Made by a program: the position numbers and the translations under genes. A DNA stretch of 40,354 nt, from NCBI GenBank assembly GCA_903844155.1, contig CAIMSU010000089.1:1-40354 (forward strand), read 5' to 3'. Numbering within the stretch: the first letter of the stretch is position 1; each line of letters opens with the position of its first letter. The DNA is from an uncultured Pseudomonadota bacterium. Lineage in GTDB: Bacteria; Myxococcota_A; UBA796; SXON01. Positions 24,748 through 32,655 of the stretch are shown in pieces. A model generated the notes under the pieces. That model was not told where the DNA came from. It ran no database searches and saw nothing but the letters and a program-made list of their open reading frames with translations.

Positions 24748-26271
24748 ATGCTCGCCTTCGCCCTATCCACGGTCTGGTTGCGCGCGCTGTTGCCGAACGC
24801 CGCAGCGGCCGATGACAACGCCCCGCTCGCCCCAGCCGTCATCGTGTGGACGGAGGGCCAGGTCCCGTCTGCGGAGGTGCAGGGCAAGGTCGCGCTGCTG
24901 ACCGCGGGCGGCCAGCAGGTGGCGTGGGGCGACATCGCCTATGCCCCCGGCGATCGCACCCAGGCCGACCGCATGCGGATCGACGCGATCCAGACCGCGG
25001 AGGACGCCGGGCGGAAGCACTGGGACGAGTTTGACGTGGAGTTGGGGATCGCCCAGGCGCTTCGCACGACCATCGACGCGGTGGATCTGGTCACGGACGA
25101 CAACGACCGGAACGCGCTCGTGCACGCGCTCGCGCTTGAGAGTACGGCCGTCATGCGCTCGTTCCCGGTGTCGAACTTCGCGACGGTCGACACTGCGGCG
25201 CCTTTTCGCGAGGTGATCGGGGACATGGTCGCCTCGCACCCGATGGTGGACCTCGTCGCCCTCGACCCGGACCACGCCTGGACGCGCGAGGAGCTGGGCG
25301 ACGGGCAGATCCTCGCCCGGATCCAGGCGTACCAGGCGGCCGTGAAGGCGCTGCCCCCAGGCACGATCCACTTCGACGCCGCGCCGCCTGGCGCATCACT
25401 TCTGGTGGACGGGCGACCGCTCGCAGCCGGGACAGCAGACGCCACCGTGGTCCCCGGGCACCACTACGTTGCCGTGCTCGCGGGGGGAAAAGTCTCCGGT
25501 CGCGGCGAGTTTGAGGTCAGCAGCGGGGCGACGATCGAGGTGCCAGCGCTGGTGACCGCGCCGCAGCTCGCGGACGCAAAGGCCGCCACGCTCTCCGGAA
25601 AGCTGGACGGCCTCTCGCCCGACTTCGCGAAGGCGCTGACGGCCATCCCGCTCGTGGACGGAAAGGTGCCCCGGGTCTACCTCGCCAGCGTGGACGACAA
25701 GGGCCATGGGCACGTTGTCCCCTGGTCGCCGGGCGCGACGCTCATCCGCCCGAAGCCCGTCTCGGTGATGCTCTGTGGCGATGTTGGCGGGGGCTTTCTC
25801 AACTCCCCAGCGTTCGCCCAGCAGGCCGGCGCCATCCGGATGTCGCCCCAGTTCGGGCCGCAGCTCTCCGGCCAATTCGGCGTCTACAACGTGTTCCTGA
25901 ACGCGGGCGGCACGGTTGACATCACGCCCGGGTACCGGTTTGCGTCCGGCGGCACGCTGCACACCCCGAACCTCATCCCCGCCGGCGTCCGGGCCTGGGG
26001 CGGGCTTGGGCTCTACCTCCCCCGACCCACCCGCGGCGTGCCGCTCCTGAGCGTCGGCGTGAATTACGGCGCGTTCTTCCCCGGCTCTACCGGCTTCGGC
26101 GGCAGCCTGACCTTCGGCGCGCCGGTGTCCGACGGCAAGACCTGGGTGCGCTTCTCGTTGGACGGCTTCCGTTCGGTTGAGATGCCCGCCTGGACGGACG
26201 CGCTCGGCATCCCCGCCGGAAGCGTCAGCTACGCTGGCGCGTTCCGGATCGGGTTCGGGCGGCTTTTCTGA
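24748..26271 (+). CDS. Exported barrel-like protein with PEGA-type segment
   Basis: A 507-residue exported protein. The N-terminus is hydrophobic, with probable cleavage near NAAAA. A PEGA-like strand pair lies at about residues 208-250 (HFDAAPPGASLLVDGRPLA, then GHHYVAVLAGGKVSGRGEF). The last 180 residues are Gly/Phe-rich strands (VSVMLCGDVGGGF, LLSVGVNYGAFF) ending in FRIGFGRLF, an aromatic C-terminus usual for barrels. It starts 3 bp after the preceding stop, so the two are co-transcribed and may be co-assembled. No specific family. Confidence 0.82.
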   Translation: MLAFALSTVWLRALLPNAAAADDNAPLAPAVIVWTEGQVPSAEVQGKVALLTAGGQQVAWGDIAYAPGDRTQADRMRIDAIQTAEDAGRKHWDEFDVELGIAQALRTTIDAVDLVTDDNDRNALVHALALESTAVMRSFPVSNFATVDTAAPFREVIGDMVASHPMVDLVALDPDHAWTREELGDGQILARIQAYQAAVKALPPGTIHFDAAPPGASLLVDGRPLAAGTADATVVPGHHYVAVLAGGKVSGRGEFEVSSGATIEVPALVTAPQLADAKAATLSGKLDGLSPDFAKALTAIPLVDGKVPRVYLASVDDKGHGHVVPWSPGATLIRPKPVSVMLCGDVGGGFLNSPAFAQQAGAIRMSPQFGPQLSGQFGVYNVFLNAGGTVDITPGYRFASGGTLHTPNLIPAGVRAWGGLGLYLPRPTRGVPLLSVGVNYGAFFPGSTGFGGSLTFGAPVSDGKTWVRFSLDGFRSVEMPAWTDALGIPAGSVSYAGAFRIGFGRLF

Positions 26272-26322
26272 TCGACGCGCGATTGACCTTTCCGGGGTAG
26301 ACCCGGCGCCTGTGGAGTCCCC

Positions 26323-27636
26323 ATGTCCAACTTCGCCTCACCCCTGCGCTTCATCGGTCTTACCGCCCTCCTCGTCGCCCTCGCCCCCGACGCCGCACAC
26401 GCGACGGCCGGCCCCACGCTCACCGCCGTCCCCGCGTGGGCCTGGAAGAAGGGCGAGACGACGAAATGGCACCTTGAAACAGACATCTATACGCCGAGGG
26501 GCTTGAACGTCGGCAGCGTCTCCCCAAAGGGGGTCTTCGACCAGGCGCGAACGAGGAAGACCCACATCGTGGTCGACACCGCTTGCGTTGAGTCTCCGGA
26601 CGGGAAGAACGCTGTGCTGGACTGCACCTTCGGGTACGTCGGGTTCTCGGGCGATGAGCTCGTTGCGCCGAACGACGACAAGCTGCCGGGGATCTTTCGG
26701 CAGTGGATGGAAGACCTCGCGCCCGCGAAGGTCGAGATCGTCCAGGCGCCGAACGGCCGCATCAAGAGCTTCGATCTGCAAGGCACCAAGCGGATCAACA
26801 CCGACTCCGGGCAGGTCGTCGAGCTGGAGCGCATGATGCTGCAGCGCGTCTTCTCCGCGATGGAGCTGCCGCTTCCCGCCGCCACGGACGACTACAAACG
26901 TGGTTGGAAGCAGACATCCGACTCGTTCGTCATGGTGCTGCCAACCAGCGCGGGCACGGGCGGTGCCTACGAGCTCGACAGCACCGCGGGCCCCGTCTCG
27001 GACAACCTGCTGCCAATCACGACCGTCGGCCTCGGCAAGCTCTCCGCCGGTGGCGCCCTGGACTCCAGCACCGGGTACAACATCGACGACGTCACGCTCT
27101 CCAGCCAGGCCGAGTTTGACCTCTCGCTCGGCCTCATCGTCTGGCGCGGCTACACGCTCGACGGCCGGCTGACCGTGAACAGCCAGGACACCGGGACGAA
27201 CGTGGATTTCTACCAGGTCAGCGCGCTCCAGAAGGTCGACGAGTTCCTCCCGAACGGCGCCGCCCCGCTCAACATCATGGCCGCCCGCGCGCCCAAACGC
27301 GACCTTCCTCCTCCTGAGTTGACCGCCGGCCTCGCCTTGACGCCCTTCGCCTCTCTCGGCATGCAGCCCCTCTACATCCCGGACATGCCGCTCGCCGGCC
27401 AGCAGCTCGGCCTGCCGACGAACTCCCTCAAGGCGCGCGTGGAGGTGGACGCGACCGGCAAGGTCACCGCCGCCAACGTCTACGCTGGCTACGAGGCGCT
27501 CGCGCTCGCGTGCGAGATGGCGCTCAAGGGCGCGACCTTCACGCGGACAGGCGCTGCTTATGGCGTGGACGTGGAGGTTGAATTCCGGGCCGCGCCCGTT
27601 GCGGCACCCGCGGCCACCCCGGGAGCGAAGCAATGA
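26323..27636 (+). CDS. Exported hypothetical protein with TonB-like C-terminal segment
   Basis: A 437-residue protein with a signal peptide (residues 1-28, ending AHA-T). The body is beta-rich with no known family. Residues about 362-424 (ARVEVDATGKVTAANV and on to VDVEVEF) resemble the alpha/beta TonB C-terminal fold, though this is based on pattern only. GGAG (26314-26317) precedes ATG 26323. The stop overlaps the ATG of the ferredoxin gene as ATGA, a strong sign of translational coupling. This links an exported protein to a cytoplasmic electron carrier, which is unusual. Confidence 0.82.
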   Translation: MSNFASPLRFIGLTALLVALAPDAAHATAGPTLTAVPAWAWKKGETTKWHLETDIYTPRGLNVGSVSPKGVFDQARTRKTHIVVDTACVESPDGKNAVLDCTFGYVGFSGDELVAPNDDKLPGIFRQWMEDLAPAKVEIVQAPNGRIKSFDLQGTKRINTDSGQVVELERMMLQRVFSAMELPLPAATDDYKRGWKQTSDSFVMVLPTSAGTGGAYELDSTAGPVSDNLLPITTVGLGKLSAGGALDSSTGYNIDDVTLSSQAEFDLSLGLIVWRGYTLDGRLTVNSQDTGTNVDFYQVSALQKVDEFLPNGAAPLNIMAARAPKRDLPPPELTAGLALTPFASLGMQPLYIPDMPLAGQQLGLPTNSLKARVEVDATGKVTAANVYAGYEALALACEMALKGATFTRTGAAYGVDVEVEFRAAPVAAPAATPGAKQ

Positions 27637-27941
27637 GCAGGGTTTTCCGGATCCGCCTGCACCAGCCCGAGCAGGGGCTGGACGTCGAAGTGCCCTGCCG
27701 CGAGGACCAGACCATCCTCGAGGCCGCCGAGGGCAAGGGGCTCGGCTTGCCCTACTCGTGTCGGAGCGCCGCCTGCGGCACCTGCGCCGGGAAAGTGCTC
27801 TCCGGCGAGGTGCTCCTGGAGGAGCAGTTCGTGCTTGGCGAAGAGGATCTCGCGCGCGGCTTCACTTGCCTGTGCTCGGCTTATCCGCGTTCCGACTGCG
27901 TCATCCTCACGCACCAGCGCGAGAACGTCGAGGGCGTTTAG
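27633..27941 (+). CDS. Plant-type [2Fe-2S] ferredoxin
   Basis: A 102-residue electron-transfer protein of the plant-type ferredoxin family. The cluster ligands are C43, C48, C51 in CRSAACGTC and C81 in CSAYP, with an extra C79 nearby. Length and order of elements match the family (EVPCREDQTILEAAE at the start and DCVILTHQ at the end). There is no signal peptide. ATG 27633 overlaps the stop of the preceding gene. Its redox partner is not in the window. The UshA-like cytochrome is a periplasmic c-type protein, so direct coupling is unlikely. Confidence 0.94.
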   Translation: MSRVFRIRLHQPEQGLDVEVPCREDQTILEAAEGKGLGLPYSCRSAACGTCAGKVLSGEVLLEEQFVLGEEDLARGFTCLCSAYPRSDCVILTHQRENVEGV

Positions 27942-27959
27942 AGTCCACGATCGGCGCGG

Positions 27960-28054
27960 GGCGTTCGGCATCCTTTGGGCGGCTCGCTCAGACCGGGCCG
28001 CTCCAGATCCCACATGGAACGCCGCTTTACTCCCTCACCGTTCGCCGAACGCCA
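27960..28054 (+). ncRNA. Candidate structured RNA closed by a 10-bp stem
   Basis: GGCGTTCGGC (27960-27969) and GCCGAACGCC (28045-28054) are perfect reverse complements 75 nt apart. Inside, GCGGC and GCCGC can form an inner helix. The region starts 18 nt after the ferredoxin stop and is a free-standing non-coding stretch. It may be a transcribed RNA, a terminator-like structure or part of a repeat. No known RNA family is recognised. Confidence 0.35.
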
Positions 28055-28085
28055 CCGTGGCCATCCCCGCCAGTCCACGTCCCGT

Positions 28086-28114
28086 GTGACAGGCCTCATC
28101 CCGCAATTCGTATC
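28086..28114 (-). repeat. 29-nt repeat, half-copy a
   Basis: On the minus strand it reads GATACGAATTGCGGGATGAG and onward to GTCAC. It belongs with copies at 29526-29554 (minus), 29560-29588 (plus) and 29930-29958 (plus). The similarity to the last copy extends about 30 more bases, to 28147 here and 29897 there. Confidence 0.7.
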
Positions 28115-28301
28115 CTCGCGTGGTGAATCACACGCTGTGAATCGCAAGAGTCGGCGCCCGGCTCACGAGCGCCCGCACTGACCCCGAGCGCCGCCGCTTG
28201 CGTCCCGTCCCCCGCACAGATAGACGTCCGCTCCCGAGTCGGCCGTGCTGAGCGACCGACGGTGGCAGCATCCCGCCTGTCGCCAAACCCTGGAGAGCCT
28301 C

Positions 28302-28499
28302 GTGTCCGAACCCCGCCTCAAGATCGAAGAAGTCGCCGACTACAAGGATCCTTCGCGCCTCAAGCGCTTCCTCACGGAGCGCGGCAAGGTCCTTCCCCGG
28401 CGCATCACCGGGCTCTCGGCCAAGCAGCAGCGCAGCGTCGCCCTCGCGATCAAGCGGGCGCGTCACCTCGCGCTGCTCCCGTACGTCAACCGCGAGTAG
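28302..28499 (+). CDS. rpsR: 30S ribosomal protein S18
   Basis: A 65-residue ribosomal protein of the small subunit platform, where S18 pairs with S6. Family marks are [20 protein letters not shown], then [23 protein letters not shown]; these match bacterial S18 over its full conserved core. The start is GTG 28302 with GGAG (28292-28295) upstream. The N-terminus is short and carries no zinc-binding Cys. The usual neighbours rpsF, ssb and rplI are absent, so this is a stand-alone gene and may be a second copy. The repeat family a-d lies on both sides. Family assignment is very secure; whether it is the only copy is not known. Confidence 0.95.
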   Translation: MSEPRLKIEEVADYKDPSRLKRFLTERGKVLPRRITGLSAKQQRSVALAIKRARHLALLPYVNRE

Positions 28500-28531
28500 C
28501 GGGTGCGCCTGAGGGCGCTCACGAAGGGCCG

Positions 28532-28825
28532 ATGTCCGTGCGGGCGTCGGCTTTTTGTCGTGTGCGGCGCGGGCGGTCGGGGAAGCTGACGTTGTTCCAT
28601 TGCATCGGGGCGGCGGCGTTTGGAGGCGGGGTTGTGGTGGGTGCGTGCGCCTGGCACGACCATGGCGCGGCCGCGGGCATTGCGTTCGCTGTGGCTACAG
28701 CGGTGCTCGGCGCGCCGTTGCTGCTGCTGTTCGCGTTCCTGATGTTCCTGAAGGACGACCTGGTCCGCTGGTTGATGAAGCGACTGTGGTCCCGGCCGTC
28801 GGATGGTCCGCCCGACCGCGGGTGA
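28532..28825 (+). CDS. Small hypothetical membrane protein
   Basis: A 97-residue protein with a basic N-terminus and two hydrophobic segments at about residues 23-41 and 47-71 (LTLFHCIGAAAFGGGVVVGAC and GIAFAVATAVLGAPLLLLFAF), followed by a charged helix (KDDLVRWLMKRLW). It looks like a two-helix inner-membrane protein. A GAAGGGC stretch precedes ATG 28532. It follows rpsR after 32 bp, so it may share its transcript. I recognise no family. Real gene status is moderately supported by length and helix pattern. Confidence 0.55.
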   Translation: MSVRASAFCRVRRGRSGKLTLFHCIGAAAFGGGVVVGACAWHDHGAAAGIAFAVATAVLGAPLLLLFAFLMFLKDDLVRWLMKRLWSRPSDGPPDRG

Positions 28826-28971
28826 GCCGAGCGCGGAAGATTCCCACCGGCCCGGTCGAGGGAGACCGCCCAGCGCGCCCATTCCGACCCGTAATCCGCC
28901 TGCGTCGCCGTCGGCAGCCGGCCGTGTCACGGCACGAGACTTGCACTCGGCCTCGGCAATCTGGAGCCTCC

Positions 28972-29529
28972 GTGACCTTCCTTCGCCCCCTCCTCGCCGC
29001 CACTGTCCTCTCCCTCACCGCCTGTTCCGGCAAGGGCAGCGACTCCGTCGTCCTCGGCGACACCGGCAACGCCGTCGCCGGCACGTCGGATTTGTCAGGG
29101 ACCTACGGCACCGCCGCCATCGTCCCCATTCAGGCCGCCTACTGGATCGGCACCCCCGGGAACCCCGGCGAGTCCAACGGTGGGCCTTTCCTCTACCTTT
29201 TCGGCGGGCCCATCACCTGCAACGACCTCTCGCAGGGCGCCGGCTGGCTCACGTCCATCACCCCCGGCACGCAGGTTTTTGAGATGATTGTCGGGTCGAC
29301 GACCACGAACACCGCCGTCCCCGTTGGCGATCCCGGCTCAAACGGTGTCGAGATCAACAACAACGTCGCAGGTCAGGACGCCGAGAACACCGCCAACGCC
29401 GGCAGCGTCACGCTCACGACCTACACCGCCGACACCGAAGTCGATGGCACCGTCGACGCGACCTTTGACTCCGGCAGCGCTTCTGGCAGCTTCCAGGCCA
29501 TCTACTGCGCGACCGGGAATGAGCTGTGA
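28972..29529 (+). CDS. Lipoprotein of unknown function
   Basis: A 185-residue exported lipoprotein. The N-terminus reads MTFLRPLLAATVLSLTAC with the lipobox Cys at position 18. The mature part is rich in Gly, Thr, Asn and Asp, with beta-type strands, and has a pair of Cys at the middle and end (PITCNDL and AIYCATG) that may form a disulfide. The start is GTG 28972 with GGAG (28962-28965) upstream; longer in-frame starts give no signal peptide. The stop codon lies inside the left arm of the palindrome at 29526-29588. No family is recognised. Confidence 0.8.
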   Translation: MTFLRPLLAATVLSLTACSGKGSDSVVLGDTGNAVAGTSDLSGTYGTAAIVPIQAAYWIGTPGNPGESNGGPFLYLFGGPITCNDLSQGAGWLTSITPGTQVFEMIVGSTTTNTAVPVGDPGSNGVEINNNVAGQDAENTANAGSVTLTTYTADTEVDGTVDATFDSGSASGSFQAIYCATGNEL

Positions 29530-29588
29530 CAATGCTCATCCCGTAATTCGTATCACGCTGATATGAAATGCGGGATGAGGATTGTCAC
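29526..29588. repeat. 63-nt imperfect palindrome made of two repeat half-copies (b and c)
   Basis: The left arm (29526-29555) and right arm (29559-29588) are reverse complements at 26 of 30 positions, with two of the other four being G-T wobbles, around a 3-nt centre. Each arm is a copy of the 29-nt repeat. On RNA this makes a long hairpin that begins at the stop codon of the lipoprotein gene, so it could also act as a terminator. The layout resembles REP/BIME-type or MITE-like elements. Confidence 0.75.
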
Positions 29589-29632
29589 GGGCGTGGCTGG
29601 ACGCGCGTGGGCGCAGGCCGAGCGACAGGAGA

Positions 29633-29860
29633 AGAATTTACCGCCAGGGAAGAACTTCAGGAACGCGAAGTTCGCCAAGGAGAACCAAGGAAATGCAGGG
29701 GCAGCGCGGTGGCGGGCCGGGACGGCGGGGGGCGGCGAGCGGCCTGGACTTTCCCTGCCTCTCCCTCCTTCCTTGGCGGCTTGGCGGCTTGGCGGTTGAA
29801 CTCTCTTTCTTCCTCCGTCTCTTCCCTTGGCGCGCTTGGCGACCTTGGCGGTTCAACCCC
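29633..29860. repeat. CTTGGCG / CGCCAAG repeat cluster
   Basis: The left part has CCGCCAGGGAAG, CGCCAAGGAG and CCAAGG. The right part has the opposite orientation: CCTTGGCGGCTTGGCGGCTT then GGCGGTTGAA (29771-29800), and again CCCTTGGCGCGCTTGGCGAC ending in GGCGGTTCAA (29824-29856). Thus two tandem blocks on one side face a related block on the other. Similar ACCGCCAAGG-type intergenic sequence is common in environmental bacterial genomes; I know no function for it. Confidence 0.65.
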
Positions 29861-29929
29861 TCTCCGATGTCTAGCCGTATAGCCGGGCGGACGTTGTTAC
29901 GATTCACCGCGTGTATTTCATCACGAGCG

Positions 29930-29958
29930 GATACGAATTACGGGATGAACATCGTACC
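29930..29958 (+). repeat. 29-nt repeat, half-copy d
   Basis: Reads GATACGAATTACGGGATGAA and on to GTACC on the plus strand, in inverted orientation relative to copy a (28086-28114). Upstream similarity to copy a extends back to about 29897 (CGATTCACCGCGTGT against CGATTCACAGCGTGT on the copy a minus strand). Confidence 0.7.
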
Positions 29959-30056
29959 GATCAGAAGCAGCCCCTCAACGCTTTTAGCTGGTTGACCGAG
30001 GTGATCACGTCCTGCTCATGCTTCGCCCGTCCCGTCGTCGACCTCGTCCCTCCAGC

Positions 30057-31280
30057 CTACCCCCAGCTCGCCATCTCGGCCTGAAGGCCCTGGTCGAGGG
30101 CATCCAGGAACTTCTCGGTCGTGAGCCAGGGCGCGTTCGGTCCGATGAGGATCGCGAGGTCCTTCGTCATCTTGCCGGCCTCGACGGTCTCGACGCAGAC
30201 CTTTTCGAGCGCGTCCGCGAACTTCACGACGTCGGGCGTGCCGTCAAACTGGCCGCGGTATTTGAGCCCCTGCGTCCACGCGAAGATCGACGCGATCGGG
30301 TTTGTGGACGTCGGACGCCCCTTCTGGTGCTCGCGGTAGTGTCGGGTGACGGTGCCGTGCGCGGCCTCGGCCTCGACGGTCTTGCCGTCGGGCGTCAGGA
30401 GCACGGAGGTCATCAGGCCGAGGCTGCCAAAGCCCTGCGCGACGGTGTCGCTCTGCACGTCGCCGTCGTAGTTCTTGCAGGCCCACACGAACCCGCCGTC
30501 CCACTTGAGCGCGCTGGCGACCATGTCGTCGATCAGCCGGTGCTCGTAGACGATGCCCTTCGCGGCGAATTGCGCGGCGAATTCCTCGTCGTACACCTTC
30601 TGGAACAGGTCCTTGAAGCGGCCGTCGTAGCGCTTGAGGATGGTGTTCTTGGTCGACAGGTAGAGCGGCCAGCCGCGGGACAGCGCGTAGGTCATCGACG
30701 AGCGCGCGAAGCCGAGGATGGACTCGTCGAGGTTGTACATGCCCATCGCCACGCCGGATTCGGGGAAATCGAAAACCTTGTAGTTGGTGGGCGCGCCGCC
30801 GTCTTTGGGCGTGAACGTCATCGTCAGGGTTCCCGGCCCCGGAACGAGAAAATCCGTCGCCCGGTACTGGTCGCCAAACGCGTGACGGCCAATCACGATC
30901 GGCCGCGTCCAGCCCGGGACGAGCCGCGGCACGTTCTTGCAGATGATCGGCTCGCGAAAAATCGTCCCGCCGATGATGTTGCGGATGGTGCCGTTTGGCG
31001 ACTTCCACATCTCCTTCAGGCCGAATTCCTTGACGCGCGCCTCGTCCGGCGTGATCGTCGCGCACTTCACGGCCACGCCGTACTTCTTCGTCGCCTCGGC
31101 GGACTCGACGGTCACGCGGTCGTTGGTCGCGTCGCGGTGCTCGATGCCGAGGTCGAAGTAGGCGAGCTCGATGTCCAGGTACGGCAGGATCAGCTTGTCC
31201 TTGATGAACTGCCAGATGATCCGCGTCATCTCATCGCCGTCCATGTCCACGACGGGGGTCTTGACTTTGATCTTGCTCAT
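30057..31280 (-). CDS. icd: NADP-dependent isocitrate dehydrogenase
   Basis: A TCA-cycle enzyme converting isocitrate to 2-oxoglutarate and CO2, with NADPH formed. At 407 residues it matches the dimeric, eukaryote-like NADP-IDH group. Family marks are [11 protein letters not shown] near the start, [20 protein letters not shown] (substrate-binding Ser/Asn/Arg), [27 protein letters not shown] with catalytic Tyr/Asp neighbours, and [15 protein letters not shown] (NADP binding). ATG 31280 is preceded by AGGAG and is the conserved start; the frame is open upstream, but that part shadows the divergent gene. It is a single gene with the next one divergent 108 bp away. Confidence 0.96.
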   Translation of the reverse strand: MSKIKVKTPVVDMDGDEMTRIIWQFIKDKLILPYLDIELAYFDLGIEHRDATNDRVTVESAEATKKYGVAVKCATITPDEARVKEFGLKEMWKSPNGTIRNIIGGTIFREPIICKNVPRLVPGWTRPIVIGRHAFGDQYRATDFLVPGPGTLTMTFTPKDGGAPTNYKVFDFPESGVAMGMYNLDESILGFARSSMTYALSRGWPLYLSTKNTILKRYDGRFKDLFQKVYDEEFAAQFAAKGIVYEHRLIDDMVASALKWDGGFVWACKNYDGDVQSDTVAQGFGSLGLMTSVLLTPDGKTVEAEAAHGTVTRHYREHQKGRPTSTNPIASIFAWTQGLKYRGQFDGTPDVVKFADALEKVCVETVEAGKMTKDLAILIGPNAPWLTTEKFLDALDQGLQAEMASWG

Positions 31281-31388
31281 GGTGCGGCTCCTGCTTGGGG
31301 TCTGGGGTGTGGAAAGGGGGCGGGTTCTAACCGGGACGAGGGGGTTTTGCTTGCCTTCGGGCGCATCGTTCCCGGCTATGGTGCCCAA

Positions 31389-32030
31389 ATGCTGCCGCTC
31401 CTGCTCCTCGCCCTCTCCCCGGCGCATGCCGACTCCTTCCTCACCAGCGTGGACTTCGCGCGCACGAGCGTCACGCCGCTGCCGACCGCCGGCCCCTGCG
31501 ACGCCGAGGTGCGAGCGCTCGGCCCCGACCCCGACGCCTTGGACCACGCGGCGGTCCTTGGCGCCTGCCACGGCTACGACTCGAACACGCTCCTCGCGAT
31601 GTCCGTCTCGCACCTCCCGCCCGGCGCGCTTCGCGACCTCGACAGCGGCTTCGTCGCCACCTACGAGGCGACCTACGAGACGGGCGCGGCGGCCAAGTCG
31701 CTCGGTACAAAGGGGGCAAGCTCGGTCGCGCTCGCGATGAAGGAGCGCCCGGCAGACGCGCGCGTGTGGCTGGTCGCCGCGCTCGTCCTGGCGCAGAACG
31801 ACCTTTTCGTCCAGGAGGGGAGCTGGACCGCAAAAACGGCCGAGTCGCGCCGGGTGGTCAGCATCGTCCAGCACGCGGCTCAGTTGAATCGGGCAGCGCC
31901 AACGCCGGATTTTCAGCCGTCGTTGGACGCAGCGGTCGACTACTTCGGGGAGTACAGCGTCTACGCGGAGCTGACGGCGCTGCATTCGCAGCCGGCGTCC
32001 GTCCAGGCCCCGCCTATTCCCCGGGAATAA
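31389..32030 (+). CDS. Exported hypothetical protein
   Basis: A 213-residue protein with a short signal peptide ([14 protein letters not shown]) cleaved before DSF. The mature part is mostly helical, with a possible disulfide between two Cys (GPCDAEV and GACHGYD) and a run of Ala-rich helices ([19 protein letters not shown]). No family is recognised. It is divergent from icd and ends 21 bp from the convergent CpxP-like gene. Real gene status is supported by the signal peptide and codon pattern. Confidence 0.75.
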   Translation: MLPLLLLALSPAHADSFLTSVDFARTSVTPLPTAGPCDAEVRALGPDPDALDHAAVLGACHGYDSNTLLAMSVSHLPPGALRDLDSGFVATYEATYETGAAAKSLGTKGASSVALAMKERPADARVWLVAALVLAQNDLFVQEGSWTAKTAESRRVVSIVQHAAQLNRAAPTPDFQPSLDAAVDYFGEYSVYAELTALHSQPASVQAPPIPRE

Positions 32031-32045
32031 CGGGGCGATTCGCCC
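32015..32045. terminator. Two small palindromes between convergent genes
   Basis: TATTCCC (32015-32021) with GGGAATA (32023-32029) overlaps the end of the upstream gene, and GGGCG (32033-32037) with CGCCC (32041-32045) follows. They lie between two converging genes and may terminate both transcripts. T-tracts are missing, so confidence is low. Confidence 0.3.
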
Positions 32046-32051
32046 GACGGC

Positions 32052-32606
32052 CTACTTGTCGTCGTCGTCGTGGCCGTGGTGGCCGTGGCCCTCGTGCTCT
32101 TCCTTGTCGTCGTCGTCGCCGTGCTCGCCGTCGTGCCCTTCCTTGTCGTCGTCGTCGCCTTTGTCGCCATCGTCGCCCTTGTCGCCGTGCTCCTCATCAC
32201 AGTCCTCGCAGTGGTGCTCGCGCATCGCGGTCCACTGATCGGGCGTGAGCACCTTGCGCATTGCGATCATCTCGTCGATCTTGCTCTTGAGCAATTCGGC
32301 CTTCGCGGCGTTCACGCCGTCCTCGGCCTTGGTGACGGCACCCTCGTCGAGCGTGGCTGCCTCCATGTCGTGCTTGAGCTCCATCTTCGCGGCTTCGACG
32401 CGCGCCTTGATCAGGACCTGGGCTTGATCGGCGCGGAAGTCGATCTCCTCCATCTGGGCCTTCTGCGCGTCGGTGGGCTCGGTGGACGCGGGTTTTGCGG
32501 CGGTGGTGGTCTTCGCGGCAGCCGGCTTGTCAGCCGCAAAGGCGGGCTGGGCGAGGGTGGTCAGGAGGGCGATGGTGCAGACGGGGGTCAAAAAGCGAAG
32601 GGACAT
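32052..32606 (-). CDS. CpxP/ZraP-like periplasmic protein with Asp/His-rich tail
   Basis: A 184-residue periplasmic protein. The signal peptide (MSLRFLTPVCTIALLTTLAQ, cleavage at AFA) is followed by an Ala/Lys/Pro linker and a helical-hairpin domain at about 45-127 with the LTxxQ-type motif LTPDQW. These are features of the CpxP/Spy/ZraP/CnrX group of metal-sensing or chaperone proteins. The tail is extremely rich in Asp, His, Glu and Gly, with a CEDC pair, and would bind divalent metals. GGAG precedes ATG 32606. A paralogue lies immediately upstream on the same strand, 49 bp away. A role in metal buffering is inference. Confidence 0.85.
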   Translation of the reverse strand: MSLRFLTPVCTIALLTTLAQPAFAADKPAAAKTTTAAKPASTEPTDAQKAQMEEIDFRADQAQVLIKARVEAAKMELKHDMEAATLDEGAVTKAEDGVNAAKAELLKSKIDEMIAMRKVLTPDQWTAMREHHCEDCDEEHGDKGDDGDKGDDDDKEGHDGEHGDDDDKEEHEGHGHHGHDDDDK

Positions 32607-32655
32607 GGAGACTCCAGGGTGGGGTGCGGACGGCGCCCATGCAAGACTCGGGCCG

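Larger units (their letters stand above)
27942..28301. other. 360-base intergenic region before rpsR
   Basis: No plausible gene is seen. The region holds a 10-bp inverted repeat (27960-27969 and 28045-28054) that closes a possible folded RNA, and one copy of a 29-nt repeat family (28086-28114). The rpsR promoter must lie in the last part; I cannot pick clear -35/-10 boxes. Confidence 0.6.
29530..30056. other. 527-base gene-free region with repeats
   Basis: Between the lipoprotein gene and the icd stop I see no credible gene; open frames here have repeat-derived composition. The region holds most of the palindrome (29526-29588), the CTTGGCG repeat cluster (29633-29860) and another copy of the 29-nt repeat (29930-29958). 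Confidence 0.7.

Noticed and set aside
26272-26322. A sigma-70 promoter with TTGACC at 26283
   Set aside because: No credible -10 box stands at the right distance, so I do not call it.
29563-29995. Short plus-strand open frames in the repeat region
   Set aside because: They have repeat-derived composition, no good Shine-Dalgarno, and overlap each other in several frames.
30057-31985. An N-terminally extended isocitrate dehydrogenase
   Set aside because: The extension beyond ATG 31280 has low-complexity content and overlaps the divergent exported-protein gene. The conserved family start is at 31280 with AGGAG upstream.
32052-32220. A simple-sequence DNA repeat (GTCGTC runs)
   Set aside because: It is explained as coding for the Asp/His-rich tail of the CpxP-like protein rather than a separate element.
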